Of a stretch of DNA of 64,000 nt, positions 6,419-16,768 are shown in pieces. The DNA is from Exobasidium rhododendri (lineage: Eukaryota > Basidiomycota > Exobasidiomycetes > Exobasidiales > Exobasidiaceae): assembly GCA_026210745.1 (NCBI GenBank), contig CP110631.1, positions 3,658,001 to 3,722,000 of the forward strand, read 5' to 3'. The translations under genes were made by a program, and so were the position numbers. The notes beneath the pieces were generated by a model. The model saw nothing but the letters and a program-made list of their open reading frames with translations. It was not told the origin of the DNA and searched no databases. Numbering within the stretch: position 1 is the first letter of the stretch; every line of letters starts with the position of its first letter.

Positions 6419-8554
6419 TCAAGTACTCTGCAGCGTTTTGATTTTTTCTTCGAGTGTCTCAATCGGCAGTTTGCTGAGGGCACCGGCAGAGGTCACTGTC
6501 GTCTTTGTTTTGCCAGGTCCGCCACTTAATGCTGAGCTGATGAGACCTTCTCCAAGGGCAGAGGAAGTGTTGGCGGTGTTTCCAGCACGAGATTTGATGA
6601 TTGTTTCACACAATTCTCCTGCGCGATGAGCTACAATAGATAGAAGACTGTCCGACAGACCATGCGTTTGCTCGTTTCCACCAAGGAAGAATACGGAAGG
6701 TTCAAACACTTTACCGTTGATCACTTGATGAAGGCCAGTCTCGCCCAACGTCTCACTGGAAGACAGAGGGGAGGAAGTGCCAGACCTCTCCGTGCTGCTT
6801 GCTCTGCTTGCAATTGGCTCCGGTCCCTTCGTATTGCAATGATCACCACTGTCCTTGGAATGAGTGAATGCTTCTGACCAGTAGTTGACCAGTCGATAGT
6901 CCCTTGCGATACCTCTGGTTCTCTGTCGAAGTCGTTCAACTGCAAATTCGTCGTTCGACTCCATCAGCTTATTGAGAGTAGCGTCCGTCTCGGCTTCATT
7001 CGCGAATCCCAACTCCGCTTTCTTCAATTCGCTTTCTTGATCCAGCAGTGGAAAGTACTGCTTGATTGGATCTAAAAACTTGATAGCATTGGGTTGCCTT
7101 TCGTAACCCGTGCCGACAAAGACGGCATCAAAGCTTTCCACTGTCTCCGCCTTCAGGTCCGTGGAAGAAGACAGCGTCAATTGGACCATCCCTTTCTCCA
7201 CATTCATCTCTACCTTCTCTACTACAGTGTTCGAAAGAAGCTTCAAGATGCCATGGGTGGGTGACCCATCTGCATTTGGCCAAGGTCGATCAAAGTCGAT
7301 GTTCTGATCATAAAGATCGGAATTGATCTGATTCAGGACATCAGATCTGACAACGGAATAGTTTGTTCTCCTGTACTCCTTCAACCAAGCTTTCCTCGAT
7401 TCTTCGTTCGCTTGCCAGAATACGTCTGTCCTACTTGGATCAAACGCTTTCGCATTGACAAAAGGCGAGTCGTCAGATGGCACCATGGCAGATGATCGAA
7501 AGATGACTTTGACTTGAGACTTGGGGAACGTCCTCCGAAGGTGCAACGAGATCTCGGCAGACGATTGACCACTACCGATCACTGCAAAGCGCAGAGGTGC
7601 CGGTTTGGATGCACATGGGTCGAGCGAATGGAGCGTGGCAGAGTCAGGCAAGGTGGCTAGCCTCTTGCTTTCCCTGTCGCGCAGCATTGGCTCGAGAACA
7701 GCGAGACTGGGCAGGTACGTGCTGGAATGCGCAATCTGCTCAATCTTGTCGGCACTATATGGGCGGTAGAGGTGGTGAAATGGAAGTGGTAGGCGAGGGA
7801 CACCACCGACTCCTACACTGACGTTCTTTGTCAGGCGGATCAAAAGGTGGCCAGTGGACAAGTCTCGAGTGGTGACACGTAGGTATCGAACATGACTTGA
7901 TGCGTCGATTTGTTTCGATGCCGCTTCTTCAGCTTCTACACTGACGACTTCTTGGTTGTAGGTGACGGTGTCGTCCATTCTCTCTGCTGCCCAAGTCAGG
8001 TAAGCAGACCACTCTCGTCGACTCGGTACGCTTGCTTCTCGATTGATGTAAGCGGCCAATCTACCCTTTTGATGCAGGTAGTTGAAAAACGTGTAGGAAG
8101 AAGTGGGATCTCTCATAGTGGCCAAGTCCTTCAAAGGTGATACCTGAAGCTGAGCGCCAGGTAGCAACAAGGTCGAGTGCCATGCAAAATGAGCCTGCTT
8201 CTCCACAAAGGTAAACTTCAATCCGCAATCTTGTGCTTCCTGCGACTCTCGAAAGGCGATGCTGAGCGCAAGATTCGCTGGACCAAATCCGATCCCGATG
8301 AAGTCATAAATGTCGTCATCGATCTTTAACAGCTCTGAAGTGGACGGAGCTGATGGTGAAGGCGGAGTCATGACGGAAGCTGGGGGCACAGGTGATTGCG
8401 AACGGGGTCCTTGGGAGCCAAAAGACATCTTTTGGCGGCGTATATTGTCACAGGGAGTAGTGGTGGGAGTAGTGATGGGAAGGGCCAAGTTTGCGTGGGG
8501 ATCGATTGCTACCAGGGGTCGCGATATAAAGGCAGGATGCTGATCAAATGACAC
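6419..8554 (-). CDS. sid1: L-ornithine N5-monooxygenase (SidA/Sid1 family), siderophore synthesis, 711 aa
   Basis: It hydroxylates L-ornithine at N5 with FAD, NADPH and O2, the committed step to hydroxamate siderophores such as ferrichrome. The FAD motif GIGFGPANLAL lies at residues 87-97. The substrate-region signature WHSTLLLPGAQLQVSPLKDLATMRDPTS-type stretch is at about 128-152. The NADPH motif AVIGSGQSSAEISLHL starts at about 325, and the C-terminal GxGxxR-like GTGYER and FFLGGNEQTHGLSDSLLS motifs are present. There is one exon. The protein is longer than Aspergillus SidA (about 500 aa) because of an N-terminal Pro/Ser-rich extension and a Ser-rich insert; Met43 is an alternative start. 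It is convergent with COX12 (269-base gap). The 1.8 kb upstream region carries GATA sites, suggesting control by an Urbs1-type iron regulator. Confidence 0.95.
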   Translation of the reverse strand: MSFDQHPAFISRPLVAIDPHANLALPITTPTTTPCDNIRRQKMSFGSQGPRSQSPVPPASVMTPPSPSAPSTSELLKIDDDIYDFIGIGFGPANLALSIAFRESQEAQDCGLKFTFVEKQAHFAWHSTLLLPGAQLQVSPLKDLATMRDPTSSYTFFNYLHQKGRLAAYINREASVPSRREWSAYLTWAAERMDDTVTYNQEVVSVEAEEAASKQIDASSHVRYLRVTTRDLSTGHLLIRLTKNVSVGVGGVPRLPLPFHHLYRPYSADKIEQIAHSSTYLPSLAVLEPMLRDRESKRLATLPDSATLHSLDPCASKPAPLRFAVIGSGQSSAEISLHLRRTFPKSQVKVIFRSSAMVPSDDSPFVNAKAFDPSRTDVFWQANEESRKAWLKEYRRTNYSVVRSDVLNQINSDLYDQNIDFDRPWPNADGSPTHGILKLLSNTVVEKVEMNVEKGMVQLTLSSSTDLKAETVESFDAVFVGTGYERQPNAIKFLDPIKQYFPLLDQESELKKAELGFANEAETDATLNKLMESNDEFAVERLRQRTRGIARDYRLVNYWSEAFTHSKDSGDHCNTKGPEPIASRASSTERSGTSSPLSSSETLGETGLHQVINGKVFEPSVFFLGGNEQTHGLSDSLLSIVAHRAGELCETIIKSRAGNTANTSSALGEGLISSALSGGPGKTKTTVTSAGALSKLPIETLEEKIKTLQST

Positions 8555-10338
8555 TGTGGAATGCGCCGAACTCGTAAGGTTTCCCTCCGCTTCAACGAGT
8601 GCCAGGCTGCTTGATTCGATGAAGGCTTTTTCCTCTTAGCGCCAAGGCGGTCTTGTAGGGCGAGATTGAAATCCCAAGATTGTCGCAACAATACTGTGAG
8701 AAGCTCCTTTCTCTCCTTTGCCTTTGATAAATAGAAAGAAGAATCGAAAAGGCTGAGAGACCAACAAAAAAAAAGAAGAGGAGAAAATGAATCTAAATGA
8801 AAGAAGAGCGCTTAACGTCAGCCTCCACCAAAATTCCGAATCTAAGTTTATCATCCTTCCAGATCCGAAAACTCTTTGCCAAAGCGGGATCCCGCCCCTT
8901 CTATTTCCCCCTCTCTCTCCGCCGTTTTGCTCTCCACTTTCTTTAAGCGTAGGCATTTCGCTAGCGAGAGCGGAGAAGGCCCTATAATTTGAAATACTAA
9001 GATCTCGGCCTTTAAACCCTTTGTGATGCCTCCTCCTTCCCTGAGATCTCTGCGTCAAAGCCCGATCTTTCAGAAGTATGATTCATAACGACAAATGTAC
9101 TCCCATGTCCCCTCACGTTTTCTACTTAATATCAAATGAGAAGACTTAATTCTCCGCGGTGGAAGAAGGAACTCCACTTTCGAATCCCACTAGAAGCAGT
9201 AGAAGCGGCATTACGTAGCTACAAAAGTAGAAATCGTCCAGTATAAAACTCACCTGTCACAAAAGCGCTGACGAGATTCTCCTACTGCCTTTCTCTTTCG
9301 TCTGCGTCGGGGAGATCTGACCCTGAGGAGGAAGACGGAGCCAATGAAAAGCTTCAGAAATGTAATCGAGAAGTTGTTTTTCTTATTTTCGATGCCAAGT
9401 TTGGGCCCGGCTTAGGAGTGAATTTGACTATCGGCCCACGTTGGCTCACAGTAACGGCCACTAGCAGGCAGAGAGGTGGTGGAGAGGGTGCGCTATCGGT
9501 AGAGGTGGCGAGCGACCTGCACGGTTGAGATGTCTTGATCTAACTCGCGGATAGGAAAATTGCGATGACCGGGGGTGACGTGGTAATAGATCACTTCTCT
9601 CTCTGTGCTGAGGTTCCCAGCTCGGGTCTGTGAGGGGAAGAAAGAAGCATACGGGTCAAGAAGAGACGCTCTCCTATATATGCGAGTCTGCTTTCGTGCC
9701 AAGCAAAACGTATGCAAATCAACAAAGGAAGAAGCTTCACCTTGCTTGATCGGGTGAACGATGGAAGAGACGCACAAGCTATAGCTGTCACGATACACTT
9801 TTGATTTGCGTTTTCAAAGCAGTCATATGCTGCAAATGTCAGACGGAAAAAGAACTAGTCGCTGCTGACGATGATCAGATAGAGAGGTAGAATCTGAAAT
9901 CCGAGAGGAGGCAGGCAATCAAGGGACGGCCGACACACACGCGCGCCGCATTTATTGCAAGAGGAGGAAGATTGTGCATTTCCACTAATCAGAACGATAA
10001 GATCGATCTGCGTCGATTTTCACGCTAGCACACCTGTCCACTGATCTTATCTACGCCGGCTGATCTCAGGCCTTCCGAGAGTTGATGATGGGATGGAAGC
10101 AGTGCAAGACGAACAGAAGACGCTGTCGATCGTGGGCGTTCTTCTAGTGAGTTTAAGAGGAGTCCAATCTGCAAGCCGTCGTGTAAGAAGCCTTGCATCT
10201 TTTATTCCCCGTTCTATCCTCTAGGGATTCGCCGAGGCGGGACTGCACAAGACACACCGCCTTGGAATCTCTTTATCTTTCTCTCCCGGGAAAGCAATCT
10301 ATTCGTGTACGTTATACAATGACTATCATTACTCCCTC
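8555..10338 (-). promoter_or_regulatory. 1.8 kb upstream region of the ornithine monooxygenase gene
   Basis: This is the longest gene-free stretch of the window. It holds no frame with family-like coding content on either strand. GATA-type sites: TGATAA at 8725-8730, TTATCA (TGATAA on minus) at 8848-8853, and a closely spaced pair CGATAAG (9995-10001) and CTTATCT (10046-10052, AGATAAG on minus), about 1.45-1.5 kb upstream of the start codon. In Ustilago maydis sid1, distal GATA sites about 1.6-2.3 kb upstream mediate iron repression by Urbs1 (recalled knowledge). The match in layout is suggestive only. Confidence 0.5.
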
Positions 10339-12073
10339 TCATAGCCACTGCAATAGATCAGGAAGATCAGGGTGGAAGATTCAGCAATACTGTTCGACTT
10401 CTCGACACCATGATCTTCTCTTCATTGCATCGATCGGCACTCACCTCAATAGTCGAAGGGGGCTTGGAGGAGACATCGTACACGACTCGATTGACGCCTT
10501 GTACTTCATTTGTTATTCTATTAGAGACTTGCGATAAGAAGTCGTATGGGAAGGGGAACCAAGTAGCCGTCATAAAGTCGGTCGTCTGAGCTGCTCGAAG
10601 AGCGATGACTTGATCGTACGTTCGCTTGTCTCCCTGAACTCCTACTGCTCGAACAGGCAACAAGACGGCAAAAGCTTGACTGATCTCATCGTAATAGCCT
10701 GCTGCGCGGATCTCTTCAATGAAGATGGAGTCGGCTTGCTGCAGAATTTCGACTTGACTCTTTGTCACTGGCCCGAGTATCCGAATGGCCAGGCCGGGAC
10801 CGGGGAAAGGGTGCCTACCGACCAAGTGAGCCGGGATTCCCATCACTCGACCAAGCGCTCTGACCTCGTCTTTGAAGAGCTCCCTCAGTGGCTCGATCAA
10901 TTTCAGCTTCATGTTCTCCAGCAAGCCACCCACGTTGTGGTGGGTCTTGATGGTTGCACTTGGACCCTTGAAGCTGATGCTTTCAATGACATCGGGATAT
11001 AATGTTCCTTGTAGCAAGAATTCGTACTTGCCCTTTGTTTCATGTTGCTTGCCGGCCTTTTTGGCAGCTGCTTCTTCATCCTCTGCCTCCCTTTCGAGTC
11101 TTGCCGCTTCTTCCTCAAAGACGTTGATAAACGTGTTTCCGATGATCTTCCTCTTCTTTTCTGGATCATCTACATCTTCCAAGCGGCTCAAGAAGAGTTC
11201 ACTCGCATCTACTACAGTCACCTTGACACCCAAATTCTGATTCAACATCTCGTATACTTGATCTGCTTCCTTTGCTCTCAAAACACCGTTGTCAACCATG
11301 ACAGCATGGAATCGGTCTCCAATAGCTTCATGCATCAATTTCGCTGCTACTGAGCTATCTACCCCTCCCGAAATAGCACCGAGGACTCGCCCTGTTGGCC
11401 CTACCAGCTCTCGAATTCGCTTGATTTCCTTGTCGATAAAGGTCTCCATATTCCAGTTCTGCTTGCAACCGCAAATCTTGACGACAAAATTATCAAAGAG
11501 CTGTTTTCCCCTCGGACTATGCGTCACTTCAGCATGAAATTGAATGCCAAAGATTGGTCTACTCCTATGAGCTAGTGCCGCAAAAGGAGCTGTTGGTGTC
11601 CTAGCGATAACTTCAAAGTCGGGTGGACACTTCGATAATTGATCTCCATGAGACATCCACACTGGAATTTGGGCATCTTCTCCATCAAACAATTGATCCG
11701 CTAGAGCGATGCCCGTCTTTACGACCTCAATCATGGCTTTACCGTACTCTCTGCGATCGTGAGGATCTACCTTCCCGCCGAAAGTCCAGGCGATCTCTTG
11801 CAATCCGTAGCAGACACCCAAGACTGGCACACCCATCTCAAAGACATTCTTATCGACCCGTGGTGCACCCTCTTCGTAGACACTGTATGGTGAACCAGAC
11901 AATATTACTCCCTTTGGCTTCCAGTCCAAGTCTGCAATTTTCTGTGTGCATGGCAGCATCTCGCAGTAGACGTTCAATTCTCTGCATCTTCGAGTGATCA
12001 GATGACTGTACTGCGAGCCAAAGTCGAGGATGAGAATCGAATCATACTGCGAGTGAATGGCCTCGGTCGTCAT
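10339..12073 (-). CDS. GUA1: GMP synthase (glutamine-hydrolysing), 545 aa
   Basis: It converts XMP, ATP and glutamine to GMP in the cytosol. Exons are 12073-10445 and 10347-10339, with a 97-base intron (GTGAGT...CTATTGCAG). The glutamine amidotransferase domain (1-200) has Cys88 in GVCYGLQ, His180 and Glu182 in QFHAEVTHS. The ATP-PPase has SGGVDS at 235-240. The dimerisation domain has [21 protein letters not shown]. The last exon carries just TGG CTA TGA, giving ...PPSTIEWL, which restores the family ending 'PP-TIEWE'. Without splicing, the frame reads on for 25 unrelated residues (EVSADRC...). Length is close to yeast Gua1 (525). It is divergent from the next gene across 417 bases. Confidence 0.97.
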
Positions 12074-12490
12074 TGTCGATGGAGAGTGAGGGTGCTGTCA
12101 GGGTGTTCCTTTAGCCTTGTCTTGCTCGAGTCACTTCCAAACCTCTCAAGACTGCCTATCACTCTCTCATGCAGACGTTCCTAATTTATTCAGTGCGCCC
12201 AATTTTTTTCTTTTTTTTCCTTTGCGATAAACTCTATACGCGTGATCTCGAGTGCCGAGGAGCGACTCGCGCGTGTCGTATACATACCCGTACTGGCCAT
12301 TCTTCGTTCTCGCGTGGAGTGGCTGCGATTCCTCTCTCGCATGTCAAGCGACGTCATTGGAGAGGGGGGTGGAGAAGCAGCAGCAGCAGAGGCGTTTCTT
12401 CGAGATTCTTTCCCCTTCATAAGAGAGTGTCTGCTGCGTCGAATATTACCTCTCACCGTCAAGTCCACCCTAAAAACAAAACTGCGAGCC
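12074..12490. promoter_or_regulatory. Divergent promoter region between GUA1 and the 12491 gene
   Basis: 417 bases with a T-rich tract at about 12207-12221 and a CAG run at about 12377-12388. No additional gene is seen. Confidence 0.5.
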
Positions 12491-12978
12491 ATGTCTACCG
12501 ATAGCAAAGTCTTGATGCACCTGTGAGTGCGAATTTACATAAAGAGAGGTTATGGTACTGTGAACGATCACGGACTCATCATACGTCGCCTCTCCTTGTT
12601 TTGCAGCACCGGTGCTGACCAAAAGCCTGATGGAGAGCAGAAAGAGACGCGACCTTCGCACGAGCAAGGTGTAGAGAACTCGCACCAAAATCTCGATGCA
12701 AAGGACCAGAAGAGCATTGCTAACAAGCTCGACCAAGCGTCTAAGCAAGAGAAGCGACAGGAAAAGGCCGAAGAAGCCGCCAACAAGAAGCCTCCTACGC
12801 AAGCTGCCAGAGACGTAAGTCCCAATATGTGTATTTTGGAAAGGGGAAAAGGTTGCTAACGCCTGTCTCTCACACACAATAAAAGAACGGCAACGAACCC
12901 TCTCGAGGCGCCAAGATTGATGAGCAAATCGAGCTTGAGGAGGCAGCAGAGCTCCGCAAGAAGGGCATTGAGCCTTGA
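12491..12978 (+). CDS. Small charged protein of unknown function, 110 aa, three exons
   Basis: Exons: 12491-12522, 12607-12814, 12886-12978 (333 nt). Donors are GTGAGT and GTAAGT; the second intron has a GCTAAC branch site. The spliced protein starts MSTDSKVLMHLTGADQ, is rich in Lys, Glu, Gln and Ala (QEKRQEKAEEAANKK), and ends ...PSRGAKIDEQIELEEAAELRKKGIEP. No membrane segment or signal peptide is visible; it should be soluble and largely helical or disordered. I do not recognise a named family. The C-terminal 'RGAKIDEQI..EEAAEL.KKG' looks like a conserved helix seen in fungal small proteins, but that is an impression. It is divergent from GUA1. Confidence 0.72.
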
Positions 12979-13373
12979 AAGACGTCCTTGCCTATCAAGT
13001 CGCTTCTGATGGAATTTCTTCTCCCTCTATGGGGAGCTTTCTCTATGAGATTAACAACTGTCTCTGAAGTTTTAGTGTAGCTAGGGAACATAGCATAGTA
13101 ATAGAAGAAATCGCCTATGTGCGTGATGTGTGATCGTGCCGCTCTCGGGACCGAAAGCAGAATCGGTGACGTGAATTACCGCGCTCTTGGCGCCGTTCCC
13201 TACACCAGCATTTAGCACAACCGATCAAGCCTAAATTACCCGTTGCAACCAAAGAAGAACATATGAGGCTCTAGATGGGCAGTCTAAGTCTCTTCAATCA
13301 ATGTCCATGTGATCGAGCAGCAGTCATGTCCCAACGAAGAGGGAAGCATCATAGATACTATATTTCTGCGAGA
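12979..13373. other. Convergent 3' intergenic region
   Basis: 395 bases between two gene ends. No coding, RNA or repeat signal is seen. Confidence 0.45.
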
Positions 13374-14104
13374 TCAAATTACAAAGGGTATGATTTTGAA
13401 GGGGACCTTGTGCATGTAGGCATTGTATTCATCCCCTACTTGCGCCAGCAGCATCCTCTCCTCATCTCGTATGCGCAGATTGATCAGACTCTGGGAAAAC
13501 AATATGTTTCCGATACGTCAGAGAGCGGGTAAGAGGCATTCTGGATCTCTAGTCGACTTACCAGAGCAAGTAGCGTCAAGGCACCATTGATCCAGGCGGC
13601 TGGCTGCCTCCAATGGTGTGGAACTAGTGGGCCAAACACAGTCATGGAGGACAGCGTTCCGATCTGATGTAGCAACATTGCCGTGTACGAGGGATGTCTC
13701 ACAAAAGCATATGGGCCGATTTGGATGATCTTTTGATCCTCTTGTACTGCCAAATCAAATGTAAAAAATCTTCCCAGAGCTTTGAAGCAGACAACACGTA
13801 ATGTACCACCCAGGATGTTAAGCAGACTCATCAGTCGAAACGCAGATCGTGTGCCATTACTCTCCCACACCGAGCATGCTGCATCAGACATTTGTAGTAT
13901 GCTTCGACATTGGAAGATGGTGGCAGCAAGTAGAGTGAGATGATAGACACTCGAAATACGGGTAAATCCCAGCTTGTGGATCCAATCGCCCGAAGCTTTA
14001 CTTTTGTGGTCAGGTGAGGCAGTGAAAGGAGGTGTGGTACCTCGAATCGATGCGTAGACTGACACGGCAGACAGAAGCACGTCAAATGCGGCTTTGTTGC
14101 TCAT
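13374..14104 (-). CDS. Isoprenylcysteine carboxyl methyltransferase (ICMT)-like membrane protein, 219 aa
   Basis: Exons: 14104-13562 and 13490-13374 (71-base intron, GTAAGT...TTCCCAG). The motif GPYAFVRHPSYTAMLLHQIG at about residues 125-145 is the SAM-binding signature of ICMT and related phospholipid methyltransferases. The second exon supplies the matching end: LRIRDEERMLLAQVGDEY, then AYMHKVPFKIIPFV. This R-EE-L-G-EY-Y-VPF-IPF pattern is the family C-terminus. Several hydrophobic segments fit an ER membrane protein. Family members methylate the C-terminal prenyl-Cys of CaaX proteins such as Ras and mating pheromones. Whether this is the Ste14 orthologue or a divergent paralogue cannot be decided; the N-terminal half is weakly conserved. 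Confidence 0.82.
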
Positions 14105-14687
14105 AGTGTAGAGCGCTGACGACTGTTATTTGAGAGTGGCAACTGCGTTTACCGTCTCGCTTGGAATTGCAAAGAAGTTGGTAATTGTTGAGGCGACAGA
14201 TTCTACGGATGACAGCCGCGCTTTTGGATTATTCACCCCGCGAAAAGTGTCCGGTTCACTATTTGCTTTCAGCACAACCTGCCCAGGCTCATGCGCCATG
14301 CTAAGACATACAGGAAACAGTGTGTTGATCAGGCTGGCAGGCAATGTATTTGAGGACATGTGAAATGCACGAGATGACAGTGCTCTGCAAATAGAAGCAG
14401 CCGGGTTTTGAGTGCGTGATGCCGCATCTTCTTCTCGTGCTTATGTAAAAGAGAAGTGGGAAAATGCATTTCTAGGAAGTGGTCGTAGCGGAAATTTGGA
14501 AAAGTCGAGATGCAGGGATGCAGGATGATGAAGGGCGGCCGAATCTTGTGCTCTCGATCTTCTTTACCTTGCAGGAATTCGCGACAGAGACCTCCTTCGC
14601 TGTACAGTCAAGATTTTCCCTTTCCTTCCTCTACATTTGCAACAGAGCTGCTAAATCACTGGTGAAGAAGGCAAGGTCATCATCTAC
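14105..14687. promoter_or_regulatory. Divergent promoter region, ICMT-like and MAM3-like genes
   Basis: 583 bases between two start codons. A 77-codon minus-strand frame at 14126-14359 was examined and not accepted as a gene. Confidence 0.45.
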
Positions 14688-16527
14688 ATGAACAATCAAG
14701 TTGGCAGTCCATCTGCGAGGCTACCGCTCTCCACATCGTTGGTCAAATTATGCATTCTGGCTACAACAGCGATTGGCAATGTCCTAGCAGCCCCTCTACT
14801 TGAATCAGCGGCATCCAATGGAATCTGGTCCTCAAGTCATGATCACAAAGAAGCAGAGGGTCGAACTACAGGTCAGCTCATCGTCGACTGCCTCAGCATA
14901 GCGGTAAGTGAAGCCAAGTGTTGGCTAAGATTGCCTGAAGGGAAACGACTGTCTTACCTGTTCTCTGTTTTTCCGATTAGGCACTTGTTCTAGGAGGCGG
15001 GCTCTGTGCAGGCCTTACGTGAGTGCAGCCTGATTGTTTGCTTCCAGCGAGGGTTTCCTTCTTAAAAGTCGCTTGCCTTTCCGTATTATCACCTTCTAGT
15101 CTGTCTCTCATGGGCCTCGATGCTGTCAATTTGCAGGTCTTGTCTACCGCCGGTTCGGATTCAGAGAGAAAGAACGCTGCCAAGGTCCTGAAATTGCTTG
15201 ACAGAGGCAGGCATTGGGTCCTTGTTGTACTCCTGTTGTCTAATGTCATTGGTGAGCCTGGAGAAGGAGGAAAGGGAAAACTGCGCATCACTCACTCTAG
15301 CATACGTCCTCCACAGTCAACGAGGCTCTACCTGTCTTTCTCTCCGACTTTGGAGGTTACTGGGCTGTCTTGGCATCGACTGCTTTGATCGTTATCTTTG
15401 GCGAAGTCCTGCCACAATCTATTTGCGCTCGATATGGTCTTTCGATCGGGGCCGCTTGTGCACCTCTGGTCTGGATCTTGATGGTCGTTCTCGCCCCGAT
15501 CGCATGGCCTACTGCCAAGTTGCTCGATTGGTCTTTGGGTGAAGATCACGGCACAACGTACAAGAAAGCAGAATTGAAGACCTTCGTCTCGCTACATCAA
15601 CAATTAGGAACAGAAAACCTTAACGAAGATGAAGTGACAATCATTCGAGCTGTCTTGGACCTCAACGACAAGACTGTTCAAGACATCATGACACCTATTC
15701 GCGATGTTTTCATCCTAAGCGCAGATACAGTTCTTGACGATCACGGAGTCGGCAAATTGGTCCAAAGTGGATATTCTAGAGTACCGGTACATGAGAAGGG
15801 CAAACCAGACAGCATCATGGGCATGTTGCTAGTCAAAGATCTTATCACGTATGATCCAGAGGATGGGAAAGAGGTGTCTACCTTTCAACTGCGACCTCTG
15901 CCTGAAACGGCTCCTGATCTATCCCTTCTGTCCACCTTGAATTATTTCCAAACCGGTCGCTCGCACATGCTTCTCGTCAGTACTAACCCAGGTCAATCAG
16001 GAGGAGCTCTAGGAGTGGTAACGTTGGAAGATGTAGTGGAGGAATTGATTGGAGAAGAAATCATTGATGAAACTGATGTTTGGGTCGACGTTCACAATCG
16101 TGTCCGAGTAGCGAGAAAGCCACCGGGTACAGCAGCAACAGCAAACGAGGCAGATCTTGGCCCTTTAGTGCGAGGAATCATTGAAAGGAGACGAATGGGA
16201 GGGCTAAAGCAGAGAACACCCTTGAAAGCTTCTTATGGCGCAACGGCGAATGCGACACCGGCCGCGGATAAAGTGCGCATCAAGAGACCAAACGAACCGG
16301 CCAGAGCAATGTCCATGTACCACGACGGTGACGCTAAGAAGAAGATGTCTTCACCTTCTCTCAATAACAGCCCGAGAACACTAAACGATATCCGCCCTGG
16401 ATCAGTCGATACAGAAGGGTGGAACGGAGACAGCAGCAGTCAAACGCAGACGAATGAAGCAGACGAGGAAGTCAATGAGAGAAAACCATTGCTTGAGAAC
16501 GGCACCGGCAAGTCAAGAACGCCATAG
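14688..16527 (+). CDS. MAM3: Mam3/CNNM-family membrane protein (DUF21 plus CBS pair), 538 aa
   Basis: Exons: 14688-14903, 14981-15018, 15100-15251, 15317-16527 (1617 nt). The N-terminus has a hydrophobic signal-like stretch ([19 protein letters not shown]). The DUF21/CNNM transmembrane domain reads [31 protein letters not shown], then [15 protein letters not shown]. The CBS pair follows at about 230-360: [46 protein letters not shown]. The tail is Ser/Thr-rich and probably disordered. The family places it on the vacuole or ER membrane in Mg/Mn homeostasis (yeast Mam3). All four exons are needed to complete the membrane domain, and exon 2 has only 38 bases. Confidence 0.93.
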
Positions 16528-16768
16528 TGACGAGTCAGGCAAGCCATGATGAAAATTCCTTCAACACAGACAAAATCAGAACGCAGAGACTTCCATCTAT
16601 CCTCTCCATTTCTTGGATCCGCATCAAAGACTCTGTCTATCAGCCATTACCTTATAGCATACTATTCACACTCTCTCTCCCAGCCAAAAGATTTTATTTA
16701 GCTCGCTCAATGATATAAGTACATTTCCCTCACCATCTAGAGCGCAAGGGAGACTTCTGGCCAGATAG

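Noticed and set aside
8636-9058. 140-codon minus-strand frame upstream of the ornithine monooxygenase gene
   Set aside because: Composition is low-complexity (Phe/Ser and Arg/Gly runs) with no family-like motif; it lies in the promoter and leader of the gene.
9155-9205. tRNA-like B box near TTCGAATCCCAC
   Set aside because: No T-stem partner and no A box at the right distance; not a tRNA.
14126-14359. 77-codon minus-strand frame before the ICMT-like gene
   Set aside because: It has a similar-length overlapping frame on the other strand and no usable splice to the gene; the only candidate intron would be about 37 bases.
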